A stretch of 64,000 bases of DNA from Rhyacichthys aspro (GCA_036850595.1 CM072159.1:27510280-27574279), one strand, 5' to 3'. Counted from the first letter of the stretch, positions 36,101-47,080 are shown. Numbers and translations are program-made. Notes: generated by a model from the letters alone, not told the origin.

Positions 36101-39100
36101 AAAATGCAGATTTATGGAGAGAGAAGTGATGAAACAGCCGAGAAACTGTCAAAGATCTGAACGTGCTTCTTGGGTATTACCATAAAAGGTGAGGTATCCG
36201 AACAGCGCTGACAGCATGTACATGATGAGCATGGCTAAGATGGACAGGTTGGAAACGTTCTGCATCTTTTTCCTGCTGCGACTGCAAAAACAACACGCAG
36301 GATTGAGCACTCAGACAGCTGTTTTATTTTTGTTTTTGAAAGAAGGCTTCATAAACAGCTTTTACAAGTCACTGTCAAAGATCAACTTCAAATGTCAGGG
36401 GTAAACAGCTTCTGCAAACAGCCCTGCAGGTATAAAGTGCAGCTGAGGCCTTCTGCTCTTAAATGTTTTATTTATACATAAGTGTCAGTACATTGTTAAA
36501 TAAACTGCATTTGTAAAAACTCACTTCTGTACTGTCTCTTTGTCAAAGATCTTTTAAAATGAATGTGAATCAACCCAGATAGAATCCAGTCATAAGAAAT
36601 TCTGGTCTTGTGCTTGTCCTATACAGCTTATAGCTTTACACTAATAAATTTCCTTGTTTAAGTGTAATTTTTGTCTTTTTTATGCATTTTTAGCCTATAG
36701 TTTTCTTGCTTTCTAGTCTTTTTGATTTTTCTTAGCTTAGTGTCATTCTTTGTTGCTGTTTGATGCTCCTGACTATAACAGCGTCAATAATAAAGAATTG
36801 TTTTAGCAGCCCAATTAAAATCTCGTGAAACCCACTGTCCCAACCCAGTATTATAGAACAAGAGTATACTGGTTAGTTTAATGGGGTTACAGAGCGTCCC
36901 AACAATCCCCCAAGAGTAAGCACATTGAACAAACTTGAGCAGGTGTCCAAAGGCAATTACTCTCCCAAGTTAAATTCAATACTGATTAAAAGCAAACTCA
37001 AATCTAAATACTAATGATAAACTGAAAGCTATGGAGAAATAGCCCAAAATAATTACTCTGGACTTGTTTAGTGACTTTTATTGGTCTTCATTCATGTTGC
37101 CCAACTTGTTTAGTGAAATAAATGAAAGAAAAGTTTGCTTTTACTCACTCTTTGAGCTCGCTGTAGATGGGCAGTACTTCAGGATGACACACAAACGCAA
37201 AGGCCAAGATGGGGACAGTGTAGGCAGTCTGCAACAAGACGACAACACATTTAAGACAACAGTACTACTAATGTAAACCAAAGCCAGTAACTAACTGACT
37301 ACGCTACATTTGGAAGTGCCTTGGACGAGAAAAAAGGTATTATTAGTGTGAATAACATGTGACAATTCGTTGCATAATACAGTTAAAGCAGAAAATAGCT
37401 CAGGAAGTTTACATTACTTTTTGAAACATTGAGTAATTACTAAAATCAACTATCATCTTTTCCATGTGTTGGATCCTTTCACAAACCCATTACCTGTGAG
37501 TGGGTCCAAAACAGCACATGAGAAACATAAAAACAGTAATTTAGTGTGAGACAGTAAGTCGTTTATTTCCTGAGTTAAATCACTCTCAGGGCGTCTCTGA
37601 GAACAGCACGTTCAACAGAAAACCTTTCCTTACATAAGACTCACAAACACCTCTGAGCTTCGTGAAAAAACATAGATCTATAGTATATCTGTCTCCTGGT
37701 TTACATTCCTCTAGAGTGGGTCACACACAAGTTCTCGGAGAACACGCCCCAAATGACGCACAGCCATCCAACATGTCAAGACGAATATATGACATTCCCA
37801 TTGTTCCATGAAAGTGGGAGATGCTCACTCATGCTTAGCTCCATAGTGTGTTCTTATGGACAGTGTTTACCCTTGTGAATGCTTTTTCTTTATTAAACTG
37901 TTTAAAAGGACAGTGTGTAAATGTAAATGAGGAACAGAACAAAAAGTATATAACAAGAATGCATGTAAACACTGGTCCTATTAGCAGCCATACATTACAC
38001 AAAACCTGTGTCATTGCTCCTGATAATTACCTTCTGTAAGAAATAAGTTCTCCTATCCTTTTTTCCCTATGCCTTTTATTTTACAAAATACTCGACTATC
38101 TCTTTATATTTTGATTATATTTGGATTGCAGTATAACAAAGCATTTTATTATTATTAGTGTGAAATAGCAAGCTTTAAATGCGTTATATTTAGATCTGAC
38201 ACATCTGCACAGTCAGTTAATATGTAGTTTCACTGAAAAATATAGTATTGTAGTGGCTCAAATTACATATTCTGCTCTCCCCGTGGAAGACAGTCTGAAC
38301 TATGACAACGTTAAAACTACTGGGCTTAGGGCATATTAATCTGTGAAGCATCTGTACCAAATATACCATCCTCCTTTTGCAGTCTTTTAATATTTATTTG
38401 GGAGCGTAGGAGAGTGTATCGTGTAGAGGTCAGTTCATTTGTCACTTCTACAAGATCTAGATAAAGCTTAAGGTGTTACGTCCCATTTTAAGGCTGTAAA
38501 CAATCTTTTCCAAAGGCACACACCGCTGTACTCTCAATGATTCATGATACCATCTTGTCCTTCGATAAAACAGGCTGTTACTGCTTTTTTTGCACAAGTA
38601 AAAGATCTGTGTGTTGGTCCTAATTAAGATCTACAACATTTACTGCTTTTTTGGGGGGAATTTCGTATATACACAATTGGTCTGATATTTTGCAGCTTTG
38701 TAAAATAAAGCCAAATAAAACAAAGCTTATCATGACACATTTAACTGTCCCGCCCTGTTTGCTAATCTTTCAAAAAAGTAAAATACAATGTTGAGGCAGC
38801 ATAGTATCATGGGTCCTCTCTGGGTCCATTAACCACCAATAATTAACGTAAAAAATAAAAACACTTGCTATATTCATCGTGTTGTACCTGTGAGTTGAAG
38901 ACAAAGTACTTGGGCGTGCACATCTCCTCGTCGTCGGGGTGAGGCTCGAAGTGGACTCCTGATGTGGAGTGGTGAGAGTCGGCCGTACTGTGGACCGGGG
39001 ACACGTCCGCTCGAGAGAAGTCCATGAGCCCCGTGCTGTTGTAGGCGTGCATGTCTGAGATGTTGGTGCTGAAGTTGGCCGAGTTGTGGTAGAAGAACGG

Positions 39101-42100
39101 GAGAGGGCACGGCAGCTGGGTTTTCTTATAGATCACCTGAACACATCAACAACACAACTTATCTCATGTGTTATTCTCTATCTGCTGCATCTAGGGTGAC
39201 CAGACCATAACAAACCAAATGTGGGACAACAAGTCTGTTTGTGCAGGACAAAGGGGGACACTTACTGATGCTGTGTTAATCGATACAAACAAATAGATAG
39301 TGGGAATGTTGATCCGACATAGCAGTCTCCTCGGATTGGCCTCACTCATGAATACTATTTTCCCCAAAACTTATTGTTGTCTCTTTTTTAGACGTATTTA
39401 GCATGTTTCTTTCAAAATAACACATCTGTTGCATTGTGGGCGGAGCTTTTGTCAGCAGCAGAGTCACTGATAGGTCGAACTGCTCCGAGCTGGAGCTGTC
39501 AATCAAACTTAACTGAATTTATTGCTGAATGATTGGCAGCCTTGCAATGAAAGTGTTTCCTGCTTCATTACTACTGGACAACAAAGCGATGCTGTACTTT
39601 TCTCAAATTATCTACAGCTCAAAATGCAGGAAATGGACCCAATTTGTCACAGTCCTGGATATCTCTCGTTTATAACTAAAGAGCATTGAGAGGTTTCTAA
39701 AATCCTTCTTATAGTATGGACCCCTCCAAAGACACTCCCTGGTAAAGTTAAACTATTTTTAATAAGCTTGTTCTTAAAGGGATTCTGATTATATATATAC
39801 TTTTATTGTATGGTATTGGCAGCTTGCCTGTTTATTTCTGTACTAACAAGCTTTCCTGTAATGTGTGATGGAAAAAAGGCCTAAACTGCAGCATTAAAAT
39901 ACTGATCTGTTTTTATAATGTAAGAGAAGAAGGTTTAGGTCATGACTATTTGTAAAACTAGTGAGTTATTTTGATTGGAACTGAAAAATGCATTGATTTT
40001 GTATTGATAACTCCTAATGCTAAGTTATAAGAATGTGTGAGCTTTGTTATTTCAACTTACCACACTCAGGAAGAAGACCATACATGTCAGGGAGAAGCCG
40101 CTGGTGTAGCCCAAGTAACCTGCAGCACAACACAAATTAACCATTAAACATTCAAAGTCCCTGTAATTTTCTCTGTTCTGTCGCTGCTTTCATAAACTGA
40201 CATCTCCTTGAGGAAACGTGTCCCCTCCTATTCTCGGTTGTGACCCATATCCCAAAATAGTGCGACAAAAATCATACATAAGCAGTAACTAGAGGGTAAA
40301 AAGCCTATGAATAAACTGATACTGAGGTTATGTGAGGTTAAGCCACTTCGTAAATGACAGAAAGTTTGCAAATGTGTGGGTTTTTTTTGCCATTCTTAAA
40401 AAAACACACTATTAGCTTTGACCTAGATAAAATATATATTTTTTTTTTTGCTAGAGAAGGGTGTGTTATCCTCTAAATGCAAATCTAAAGCCAATGAATG
40501 ACACTTTTGTTCAATAAGTCCCGCTCTGTCCAGTGTTAAATTGTTGTAATTACATAATATTGCAGCAGCCAGCCTCCATAAATCACGTTTCAGAGTCTCA
40601 GCGCTGGCTCTTATTACTGGTCCCTACTAAGCGCTGACTGAGGCCTCTGCTAGTGTTACATTACTTCTGGTTGCGGGACAGCTGCTAGAACAAGGAGTAT
40701 CTGGCTGGAGGTGAAAGGAAGTGACTTAGAGGTGTAAGTTAAAGTGGGGACATAGAGAGGACAACCAAAAAAACTGTAAAAATAGTGGTTCTTACCTAGA
40801 TTTTTCAGCATAGCCAGAGGTAGAATGATCCCAAGTGATACAAAGACGACCAGATAGTTTCCATTCATATACCATTCACTGTAAAAAAAAAAAACGTGCA
40901 GGTGAGATTTATATATGTAACGTGATAGGCTGCTTTATCATAAAAGTAAAGCACAGACACTTACCCGGAGATTTCTTCTAAACCCAAAAATGCACGAATG
41001 ACTTCAGGTAATTCATACTTCACAATGAAAAGGTAACTGGACATGGCTAAAAAAGAAGGAGTTATTTATTAATCTATAGAAAAGCATTACATGAAGATAG
41101 AGTAATACATCCTTTGTCTGTAGTTCAATGTATAACCATAATTTACTTATTAAGATCAATCACCAATAATATTTTCCTGCTTTACTTCACTCAAGCAAAT
41201 GTGTAAAGAATAAACTGTCATTGGTGAGTGGCTAGACTGAACTTACAGTTGTTTTAATTGGGTAAAAAATAAAAATAAAAGAGGAACTATCCCTCACCTC
41301 CTATGTTCTGCATAATGATGGAGCCGAAAGCTGCCATTTTTCCGGGCCAACCGAAAGCTCTCTCTCCCAGCTTCTCGTAGATGAGGGATCCTGAAGTGAA
41401 GATGTTAAAGCACAGTTAGTTAAACAAACACAACTGTCAGTATAGTTGCACTTAAATTAACCAAATAAACATGAATTTATGACGATTTTATATATGCACT
41501 GTACTTCTGACACCAGCACTCTTAGCTGAGGTTGCTTGTGGTTAATTTGTGAACACCTGTATATTTCTGTCAACTTGATGTACACTGATACTGACATCGG
41601 CAGCAAGAGTTTTATTTGACACTGATAGTTATATGCTCTACAAAAAGTCAAAGAACTCAAACAAAAAGCACCACAAAAATGTCCGTGTGATGCACCATGG
41701 ACTTTTTTTTTTAAGCTGATTTGATTTATGCAAATTAAACATGTGATTTAAGGTGCTTCTTGTTGTTCCTTCACGTGTTTTTTAAGACTCAACATTGTGT
41801 GGAGAAAGACAGGGGTAAAACTTAGTCTTAATTTCACTGTTACGGATATCTATAGCTGCTACCTTGCCATTGTTCTGTAAGAAATAACTCTCAATTTCTT
41901 TGTGTACATTAACATTTTAAGTTTGAAGCCGTTTGATATTAAATGCAGTCAAATACAAACCTCCTTCTTTAGCCGTCATCAGGAGAAGGTGCACAGAGTA
42001 CAACGAGAGGATGGCCACTGCGATCAGAAGGATTCTGCAGAAGAGAAAAGAGACTCAAAGCAGTCAGTAAATATGTCAATGCTAAATACAGCAACTGTTT

Positions 42101-45100
42101 TCAATGTACAAAGCAGATACTTTGCTGTTTCATACTTTGTAATAAAACTTTTTAAAAAGAAAATTTATTGGCTTGAGTTATCCTTAGTCTTCCAAGTATT
42201 TGCAACATAAATAACAGTCACTTCGGTGCAGTTTTGACACGTTGCAGCTGTCTGTCTGTATAATACTCTGCTTATGTAAATCTCTGGAGACGACGTGTGC
42301 TTAAAACAGGACTCCACCTTGTCCAGGACAGGCCCACATTTATTTAAGTGTGCTTTATGTCAGCAGAATGACGCCACACTTTGGTGCTATAGACTTCTGA
42401 ACTCTTGTACATTTCCATTCAGCCATTTTTAATGACGCACCACCGGATGTTGCGGGCCTGTATTATTAGCCTGGTCTTCTGTAAAGCTGCCAGCTCATGA
42501 GGTGGCCACGCAGCGGAGGGCTGGGGGGGCTAGAGGGGCTGGAGGGTGATTTTAGCAGTGTACAGTGACACTGAGGGTGCTGCCAGTTGGATGTGGTTCA
42601 TGCTCTGGACACATGCACAGGGCAGACTGACCTGACAGGTGGATAAACTGAGGCCGCAGGGAATCTAATCGAGATTAAAGGAACATTTGAGGGACTCTGT
42701 TTGATCACTTAATTCCATATAGTAATAGCAAACATCTTTGTAAAAACCTTGAGGCAGGATCTATGCTTTATCATGAATGCTATATAGGCGATATATTCAC
42801 AAGATGTTTAACAAGACAGAGATCATTTTGGCAAGAAGTTTAAGGAAACGTCTAAACTTCACTTTGATTTAAATTAAAAAAATTATTCAGTTTTAATTCA
42901 TTTGTGCATATGGACTCCTCTTCTGTGGTTCATTCTTAGGTTTTTTTATTTTTTTATTTCCCTGCTTTTTTTTGTTTTGTTTTCCTTGCCCTGATGGAGG
43001 GTCTTGGGACCGTGTTTTGTCATATACAGCCTGGTCGTCTATTTGTTGCTTATTTGTCTTTATGGAGCCCTTAGAGGCAACTGCTATTGTGATTTTGGCC
43101 TGTAATATATTTATTATTATTTTATTATTAACTTTTATTATTTAATTATTTTTTTTTTTACTGTTTTAATAAAATAAAAGCAGGCAGGTTGCTATGTTGA
43201 GTGAGGTGGTAGATGACAGAAGGCCTCAGCCACTGCAGCTTTCAGTAATATTTCAAAATATCAAAATGACTACGACAAACTTTTGCTTTTGCTACTTGAC
43301 TACTCTGCCTTCCTCTGGTTCATAATTCAGTAACATGCCACAAGTATAACATGAAATAAGTAGAAATACTCATGTTAGCGCTGCAGATAGACTTACGTAA
43401 ACAGTATGATGCCGGTGTTGGCCATGGCGAAGGACAGGCCCAGGATCCCGCTGCCCATGATGGCGTTGCTCAAGTTGAACACAGACATGCCGAACGAGGC
43501 GTGGCCTGGATGCTGCCCAAAACAAAGACGAGAGAAAAGACGTGAGTCACTGTTCTAGTATGAAAATTACTCAACAGATTAAAGAGATTATACAACACAT
43601 TACACTTTTACTAGCATGTACCTGTCACATGCTAATCCATTAATTTTAAGTAAGTTCAGAAACATTTTTGGAAACATTTTAAAATAGACAAAATAATAAA
43701 CAATCCAATGAACTGAAATGAATTTGTTTTGTAATGAGCTGTGAAGATAAGAACAGGACTAGTCTAGTTGTCTCGCTAGTGTTGCACAACTTTTGTTAAA
43801 CAAATACTACATGATTTCACAATGTCCTTAAGCATTGATCTGTGAAAGTAAAATAAAAAAGGGGCAACATTTAGCAGAATAAATAAGAACTTACATATTC
43901 TTCATGGTACTCGTCGTACTTCTTCTTCTTCATGAGACCGTTTGACAAGAACTTCTGGCTTTCAGCGTCATCGTTGTCGTCCAGAAACTGACTGCTGCTG
44001 TAATAACACATGAGAATAATGGTAATGTTAATATTACAAATGTAGTAGAATGCTATAATGGAAATGATCCCTCCTGGCTTTTATCCTTCAAAATAATATA
44101 GTAGTACAAGTTGTATTTTCTGCACTGGACCAAATGACACAACATACTAAACTTTTCAACAGAGACACACAGATGGCACTGTCAGAGGAGAGTGTGACTG
44201 AACCAAAACAATGATGGCATTAGCGCTTTATGTGTTTGTTTTATCTCTTTTTTCTGCCTGAGCCTGCTCCAAACCCTCAAAACACATTTAATTCCTTCCA
44301 ACCGACCTTGCTCGTTTGCATATCAAAAGCATTTTTTGCATTTTAAGGCCTGATTTCAATATTGCATCTGGTCACATGTTTCATATTTGTCGGTCCATTT
44401 GGATATCTGTGCTCCGTGTGGCGTTTAATTTCAATCAATCTGGACCAGAGATTAAATGATTGCATGAAATATAAAATAGTTTTGAGGCTATGTTTAGATT
44501 TTTTGATGTATGTAGGTCTATGTATTTCTGATAGAAAGTTATAAAATGTTGCTCCAAAGTAACACTGCATGCCTTTTTTTAGAGTAAACAGCCTTGAAAT
44601 CACTAAATATGCTGCCTCAAGTTGATAAAATTATCTGTTTAATACAATATATTCATGTCTATGGCAAAACTCTCAAAGTAAGATTCTGGTTATATTATTG
44701 CATGTTCTCAAGTAAAAAAAAAGTCCCTTATGTCAATGTTACTAAATGTTTTGTGCTACGCCCTTCACCCAAGATATAGGTATTGTGTGTTTGAAGTGTA
44801 AACATTGTCTCTTCACCCACTGCACTTTCACACTGTCACATGATCGACAGAGTTTGTGCCTAGTATTTAGGGTCATGAGGGTCTGTGTCAAAGCCCTTAG
44901 ATATACAGATAGTGGACTCTCAGTGGAAAATCCCCAGGCTTAAACATCTCAGTGTTTGTAAAAAAACATTTAAAACAGAGCCTGTCTGGACACGTGTAAT
45001 TTCAGCTCAGAACTGTCCCACCCTGTTTAGCACAGGACTGGCCACGGCTGAACTCTAAAATAAGCAAAAAAATAAATAAATAAAAAAATCCCCAGTAGTG

Positions 45101-46019
45101 TATCCTCTCTGCTCCTCCTAAGATGTGTATAGGTGCACAGGTGAATCTATATTAATTGTCCCTATAGTCAGTGAATGTAATTGTGTCTTTAAGTGTTAGC
45201 CCTGTGATTAACTGCCCAAAGTAGCTGGGATAGGCTCCAGTGGAAAAAAATAAATAAAGAAACTTCTATTAGGCAAAGATTAGATTGGAGACTGCATATA
45301 TTTTAACTATTGGAGCAAAATAAAAGGTAAATAACATGTAATAAATATGTATAAATAATTCTATTAGATACTTTTAGAGCTAATTTATTATCATGTATAT
45401 GAACACATTTTAGCGCACCCAGTTTAGAGAAACAGACAGGAGCAACACCGCAGAGACTAAACCATGCTTTAACTGCATTTAAAACACTACAAAGCAAGTA
45501 AACATTATTTATATAGCAACTTTCACAGTAACATAAATAAAACACAAATTATAACAATTAAGGAAAGCTCAGTCAACTAAAAGCTTGTCTAAATAGTGTA
45601 ATCAGTTTTTTTTTAAATAAATCAACTGAGTTAGTCGTGTGCAGGAACAAGGGTAGGGCTCCATTTAAATGTGTCATACATATAGAGATGTTCTTATGTT
45701 GATATTATTTGTTAAGGGGGTGCTAAAGGGGTTTGTATTAATGAGAATGAGTAAAAATCAGTCACATGAAGAACAAATGAGTGTAAATAGTAGGTTCTTC
45801 TAATGTTTTAAGATCATAGAACGTATCTCATAGACTCCCTTTTTACAAAATGCTGGTATATTAAAGTTGTAGGAGATGTTAAATTATGGCTAACCTGCTG
45901 ATTGTGGCTTTTTCCGAGTCGATGGGCTCAGTGAAGTTGTCGTCCAGACTGTCCGCGCTGTCATCGTCGGCCTGAGTGGACACTTTCTTCAGCTCCATAC
46001 GATCCATGACTCCAGGCAT
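24038..46019 (-). CDS. slc38a4: Sodium-coupled neutral amino acid transporter 4 (SNAT4), 15 coding exons
   Basis: The product is a plasma-membrane transporter of the SLC38 (AAAP) family, which moves small neutral amino acids inward with Na+. Coding segments, in transcript order: 45895..46019, 43895..43997, 43397..43512, 41961..42034, 41298..41390, 40965..41046, 40796..40878, 40061..40119, 38888..39136, 37149..37228, 36181..36281, 35938..36062, 25550..25694, 24807..24904, 24038..24142. Every intron is GT..AG, all split codons close, and the sum is 1638 nt (545 residues; human SNAT4 has 547). An acidic cytosolic N-terminus is followed by about 11 membrane segments. The family signature FNLSNAIMGSGILGLS lies at 88-103; its Asn92 aligns with Asn82, implicated in Na+ binding in SNAT2. 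The TM5-TM6 loop (about 250-328) has three N-glycosylation sequons and two Cys. Assignment to SNAT4 over SNAT1/2 rests on the MELKKV-type N-terminus, the long loop and the KYFVFNS motif. No frameshift or missing core residue is seen. The assignment was made from memory of the family, without a database search. Confidence 0.95.
24807..24904 (-). CDS. slc38a4: slc38a4 coding exon 14 (residues 479-511), TM10
   Basis: It encodes SSAATMLIFILPAAFYLRLV followed by KSKPFSSPQKIG. The SSATMLIFILPA and SPQK.GA motifs match SNAT4. The acceptor is TTTCAG and the donor GTAAGG. It enters with two bases of Gly479 and leaves in phase 0. Confidence 0.95.
25550..25694 (-). CDS. slc38a4: slc38a4 coding exon 13 (residues 431-479), TM9 and start of TM10
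   Basis: It encodes IRSSITTLLFSGREFSWTRH, then TM9 and VPTIRDIFGFIG. It lies 10.2 kb from the previous exon, yet the phases match (phase 0 in, GG|T out) and the peptide follows VLFP directly as in all SNATs. The acceptor is TCCCAG and the donor GTGAGT. Confidence 0.95.
26303..26412 (+). repeat. Dispersed repeat (GTGTGCTGTCAGTGAGT family), copy 2
   Basis: TGTGTGCTGTCAGTGAGTGG, then GGAGAACATTAGCAAATAGC and TTTATGTGAGCATTTAGGCT. It is the most complete copy and lies in the long slc38a4 intron. Confidence 0.6.
26640..26757 (+). repeat. Dispersed repeat (GTGTGCTGTCAGTGAGT family), copy 3
   Basis: TGTGTGCTGCCAGTGAGTGG, then GTAGAGAACTCAAGTAGCTC and AATAATTAGCTGCTTTGTTT. It lies 340 bp from copy 2 in the same orientation and lacks the GAGCATTTAGG block. 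Confidence 0.55.
27455..27645 (+). repeat. Degenerate GGTCTTGACTTGG tandem-like repeat, copy 1
   Basis: Many imperfect units of GGTCTTGACTTGGTCTTGAC, CTCGACTCAGTCTTGG and AAAGTCCTGGACTT. The same wording, inverted, is at 31480..31790 and, more decayed, at 48300..48890. Confidence 0.5.
27704..27925 (+). repeat. Dispersed repeat, copy 2 (GGTAGCCCTGCAGGGACAT family)
   Basis: This is the second copy of the two-block motif seen at 57..170. It lies in the long slc38a4 intron. The first block differs by one base in about 22. Confidence 0.55.
31480..31790 (-). repeat. Degenerate GGTCTTGACTTGG repeat, copy 2
   Basis: CATGACAAGCCCAAGACTTT, GACAAGACCAAGACTTTAAA, CATGACAAGTCAAGACACC and GTGGTCTTAAAACCGGTCTT. 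It lies in the long slc38a4 intron, opposite in orientation to copy 1. Confidence 0.5.
35938..36062 (-). CDS. slc38a4: slc38a4 coding exon 12 (residues 389-430), TM8
   Basis: It encodes NVEAELLHTFTKVYKFDTML and then TM8 with LAVLTAVTLTVPIVLFP. The Thr421 region (AVTLTVP) aligns with the TM8 Thr implicated in Na+ binding in SNAT2. The HTFTKVY..D pattern is like SNAT4 (HAYSKVYTLD) rather than SNAT2. The acceptor is TTACAG and the donor GTGAGT. Confidence 0.95.
36181..36281 (-). CDS. slc38a4: slc38a4 coding exon 11 (residues 355-389), TM7
   Basis: It encodes RSRKKMQNVSN, a cytosolic basic turn, followed by TM7 and FGYLTFY. The last two motifs match SNAT2/4 (KMQ.VSNIS and LFGYLTFY). The acceptor is TTGCAG and the donor GTAATA, which is slightly weak. 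One base (G) carries over to the next exon to make Asp389. Confidence 0.94.
37149..37228 (-). CDS. slc38a4: slc38a4 coding exon 10 (residues 329-355), TM6
   Basis: It encodes TAYTVPILAFAFVCHPEVLP followed by IYSELK. The FAFVCHPEVLPIY motif is strongly conserved in the system A/N transporters. The acceptor is TTGCAG and the donor GTGAGT. The exon ends in a split Asp (GA|T). Confidence 0.95.
38888..39136 (-). CDS. slc38a4: slc38a4 coding exon 9 (residues 246-328), large extracellular loop
   Basis: This 249-nt exon encodes the TM5-TM6 loop. It begins VIYKKTQLPCPLP and ends CTPKYFVFNSQ. Sequons N-X-S/T occur at Asn266, Asn270 and Asn278. Cys255 and Cys318 flank the loop and are candidates for the loop disulfide described in SNAT proteins. 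The middle is Ser/His/Asp rich and poorly conserved. Its length is far greater than in SNAT1/2 and close to SNAT4, which is the main reason for the symbol. The acceptor is TTCAG and the donor GTACAA. Confidence 0.95.
39190..39262 (+). repeat. Transposon end fragment (CTAGGGTGACCAGAC)
   Basis: CTAGGGTGACCAGACCATAA and, 55 bases on, CAGGACAAAGGGGGACAC recall the end of a common vertebrate DNA-transposon repeat (AGGGTGACCAGACGTCC..GGGGGAC). No opposite end was found. It sits in the intron before the loop exon. Confidence 0.35.
40061..40119 (-). CDS. slc38a4: slc38a4 coding exon 8 (residues 226-245), TM5
   Basis: This is the shortest coding exon (59 nt). It encodes YLGYTSGFSLTCMVFFLSV, the conserved TM5 of SNAT proteins. 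It begins with GT completing Gly226 and ends in phase 0 at donor GTAAGT. It is too short to show up as an open reading frame and was found from its family motif and matching phases. Confidence 0.94.
40796..40878 (-). CDS. slc38a4: slc38a4 coding exon 7 (residues 198-226), TM4
   Basis: It encodes EWYMNGNYLV and then TM4 (VFVSLGIILPLAMLKNL). The WY.NGNYL motif is characteristic of SNAT2 and SNAT4. The acceptor TTACAG follows a long A/T tract on the genomic strand; the donor is GTAAG. Confidence 0.94.
40965..41046 (-). CDS. slc38a4: slc38a4 coding exon 6 (residues 171-198)
   Basis: It completes TM3 (AMSSYLFIVKYELP) and encodes the short extracellular turn VIRAFLGLEEIS. The KYELPEVIRAF stretch is SNAT4-like. 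The acceptor is TTTTAG and the donor GTAAGT. The exon ends in a split Gly (GG|T). Confidence 0.94.
41298..41390 (-). CDS. slc38a4: slc38a4 coding exon 5 (residues 140-171), start of TM3
   Basis: It encodes SLIYEKLGERAFGWPGK and then the start of TM3 ending MQNIG. The YEKLG and MQNIGAMSSYLF motifs (the latter finished by the next exon) are shared by SNAT1, 2 and 4. The acceptor is CTTCAG and the donor GTGAGG. Confidence 0.94.
41961..42034 (-). CDS. slc38a4: slc38a4 coding exon 4 (residues 115-140), TM2
   Basis: It encodes ILLIAVAILSLYSVHLLL, the second membrane segment, then MTAKEG. The acceptor is TCTGCAG. The donor GTTTGT is weaker than the others in this gene but gives correct phase (G|GA, Gly140). 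Confidence 0.92.
42925..43150 (+). repeat. Retroelement 3' tail with (TTATTA)n
   Basis: TCTTTATGGAGCCCTTAGAG, GCAACTGCTATTGTGATTTT and GGCCTGTAATATATTTATTA are followed by an AT-only tail. The pattern (GGAGCCC..GGCAACTGCT.TTGTG.ATTTGG) is a familiar fish LINE/SINE end. It lies in the intron between slc38a4 coding exons 3 and 4. Confidence 0.4.
43397..43512 (-). CDS. slc38a4: slc38a4 coding exon 3 (residues 77-115), TM1 signature
   Basis: It starts HPGHASFGMS and carries the most conserved stretch of the family, FNLSNAIMGSGILGLS, followed by FAMANTGIILF. Asn92 is the equivalent of the SNAT2 residue (Asn82) implicated in sodium coordination. The usual PGTTSFGM has become PGHASFGM here. The acceptor is GGGCAG and the donor GTAAGT. 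The exon ends AC|A, a split Thr. Confidence 0.95.
43895..43997 (-). CDS. slc38a4: slc38a4 coding exon 2 (residues 42-76)
   Basis: The acceptor is TTACAG and the donor GTAAGT. It encodes the rest of the cytosolic N-terminus, including ESQKFLSNGLMKKKKYDEYH. This matches the ESQKFLTNG...KKK pattern of mammalian SNAT4. The lysine run just before TM1 fits an inside-facing end. It begins with the last base of a split codon and ends in phase 0. Confidence 0.93.
45190..45262 (+). repeat. LINE (L2/CR1-like) tail fragment, third copy
   Basis: AACTGCCCAAAGTAGCTGGGATAGGCTCCAG, then an AAATAAATAAAG tail. It shares GCTGGGATAGGCTCC with 8573..8690. Confidence 0.5.
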
Positions 46020-46119
46020 GATGGCGAAAAACAGCAGGACAGGAAGCTCAGGCGTTACAACTTTTGCGTTCACAAGACGAAAATGCAGTTTATCCTCAAC
46101 CTCGGTCCGATTCTTTCAC
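45895..46119 (-). CDS. slc38a4: slc38a4 start exon: end of 5' UTR plus residues 1-42
   Basis: The acceptor TTGTAG precedes 46119 and the donor GTTAGC follows 45895. The first ATG of the exon is at 46019 (A at -3). Further in-frame ATGs at 46007 (G at -3, G at +4, the best context) and 45998 (the MELKKV start that lines up with the start of human SNAT4) make the true start uncertain by up to 7 residues. The 100 bases before 46019 contain no ATG. The peptide is an acidic cytosolic tail (QADDDSADSLDDNFTEP). The exon ends in a split Ser codon (AG|C). Confidence 0.9.
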
Positions 46120-47080
46120 CTACAACAGACACAGAAGAATACAACAGTTACTACATTAGTGGCTCCTAGCTTCAAGTTACTCAGCAAACCAAGGCTATGC
46201 TACTCTGGTCGTGTATTGTCTTGCTTTTATCAGCCTCGGCCTTGAGGAGGAACATTTTTTGAAGTGAAATAGGGTCATGTGCATTGATATCATTCTGACC
46301 ATATCAATTCTTAGAAGTGGGGGACGAAGCAGTATGTTAACCTTGGAAAACAAATATGACACAAACCCTTTAAGCCTCATATAATGCCTCCCAGTGACAA
46401 CCTAGTAACAACCTTCAAGTGTTACAAACTGCAGATGTAATACAAATCTGTTTATCAAATGGCATGATCCCACAGAGTCATCTCTGGAAAATCCCATGAA
46501 TCAAAGTCAATAGGGTTAGATGAACAGGTTTTTTTTTGGTTTTTGTTTCTAATTTACTACATAGCTATTTCATAAACCAATCACATCATCCATGCTTGTT
46601 ATTAACCAATTAGTTGCTTAGTCCAGCTATGTATATAAAGTAGCTCGATGATGCTATTTACCTGGACTACTGTCTTTGTCTGAGTCCACATGGCTCTGCT
46701 TAGACTAATGCTACATTCATATGGGCTTGTTATTTAAAAGCATTGATGTAAGATTAGTACATGTTAGACGCTGTCAAATCAGCTACAACCTGCATCTTGA
46801 GCTTGTGACGAACTATGATTCAACCTAAAAATCTAGTCAAAAACAGTCAGCGACAGCGGATGTCCACAAGAGTGACATCAGCAGGGTTTCAGTGTCTCAA
46901 AAAAAGCTTGGGGTAAGTCGTTAGCATATGTTTGTTTACATAGCCATCGAGCTAACTGCTATACTATGGCTGTAACAGGATTCAGCATCAAGACATGTAT
47001 CACTCGTCTTTGATCCTGTCACACTGTGCAACCTATGAACCCCAATTTTTAGCAACAACAAACAATTTTGCCGCAACTAA

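Noticed and set aside
35831..36102. Plus-strand frames of 63-68 codons
   Set aside because: They are antisense shadows of slc38a4 coding exon 12.
38874..39110. Arg/Leu/Pro-rich minus-strand frame of 78 codons
   Set aside because: It is an out-of-frame reading of the loop exon 38888..39136.
46020..46073. Longer N-terminus for slc38a4 from a GTG at 46073
   Set aside because: The frame is open upstream, but it needs a GTG start and adds a hydrophobic stretch unknown in SNAT proteins. The ATG at 46019 is the first ATG of the exon.
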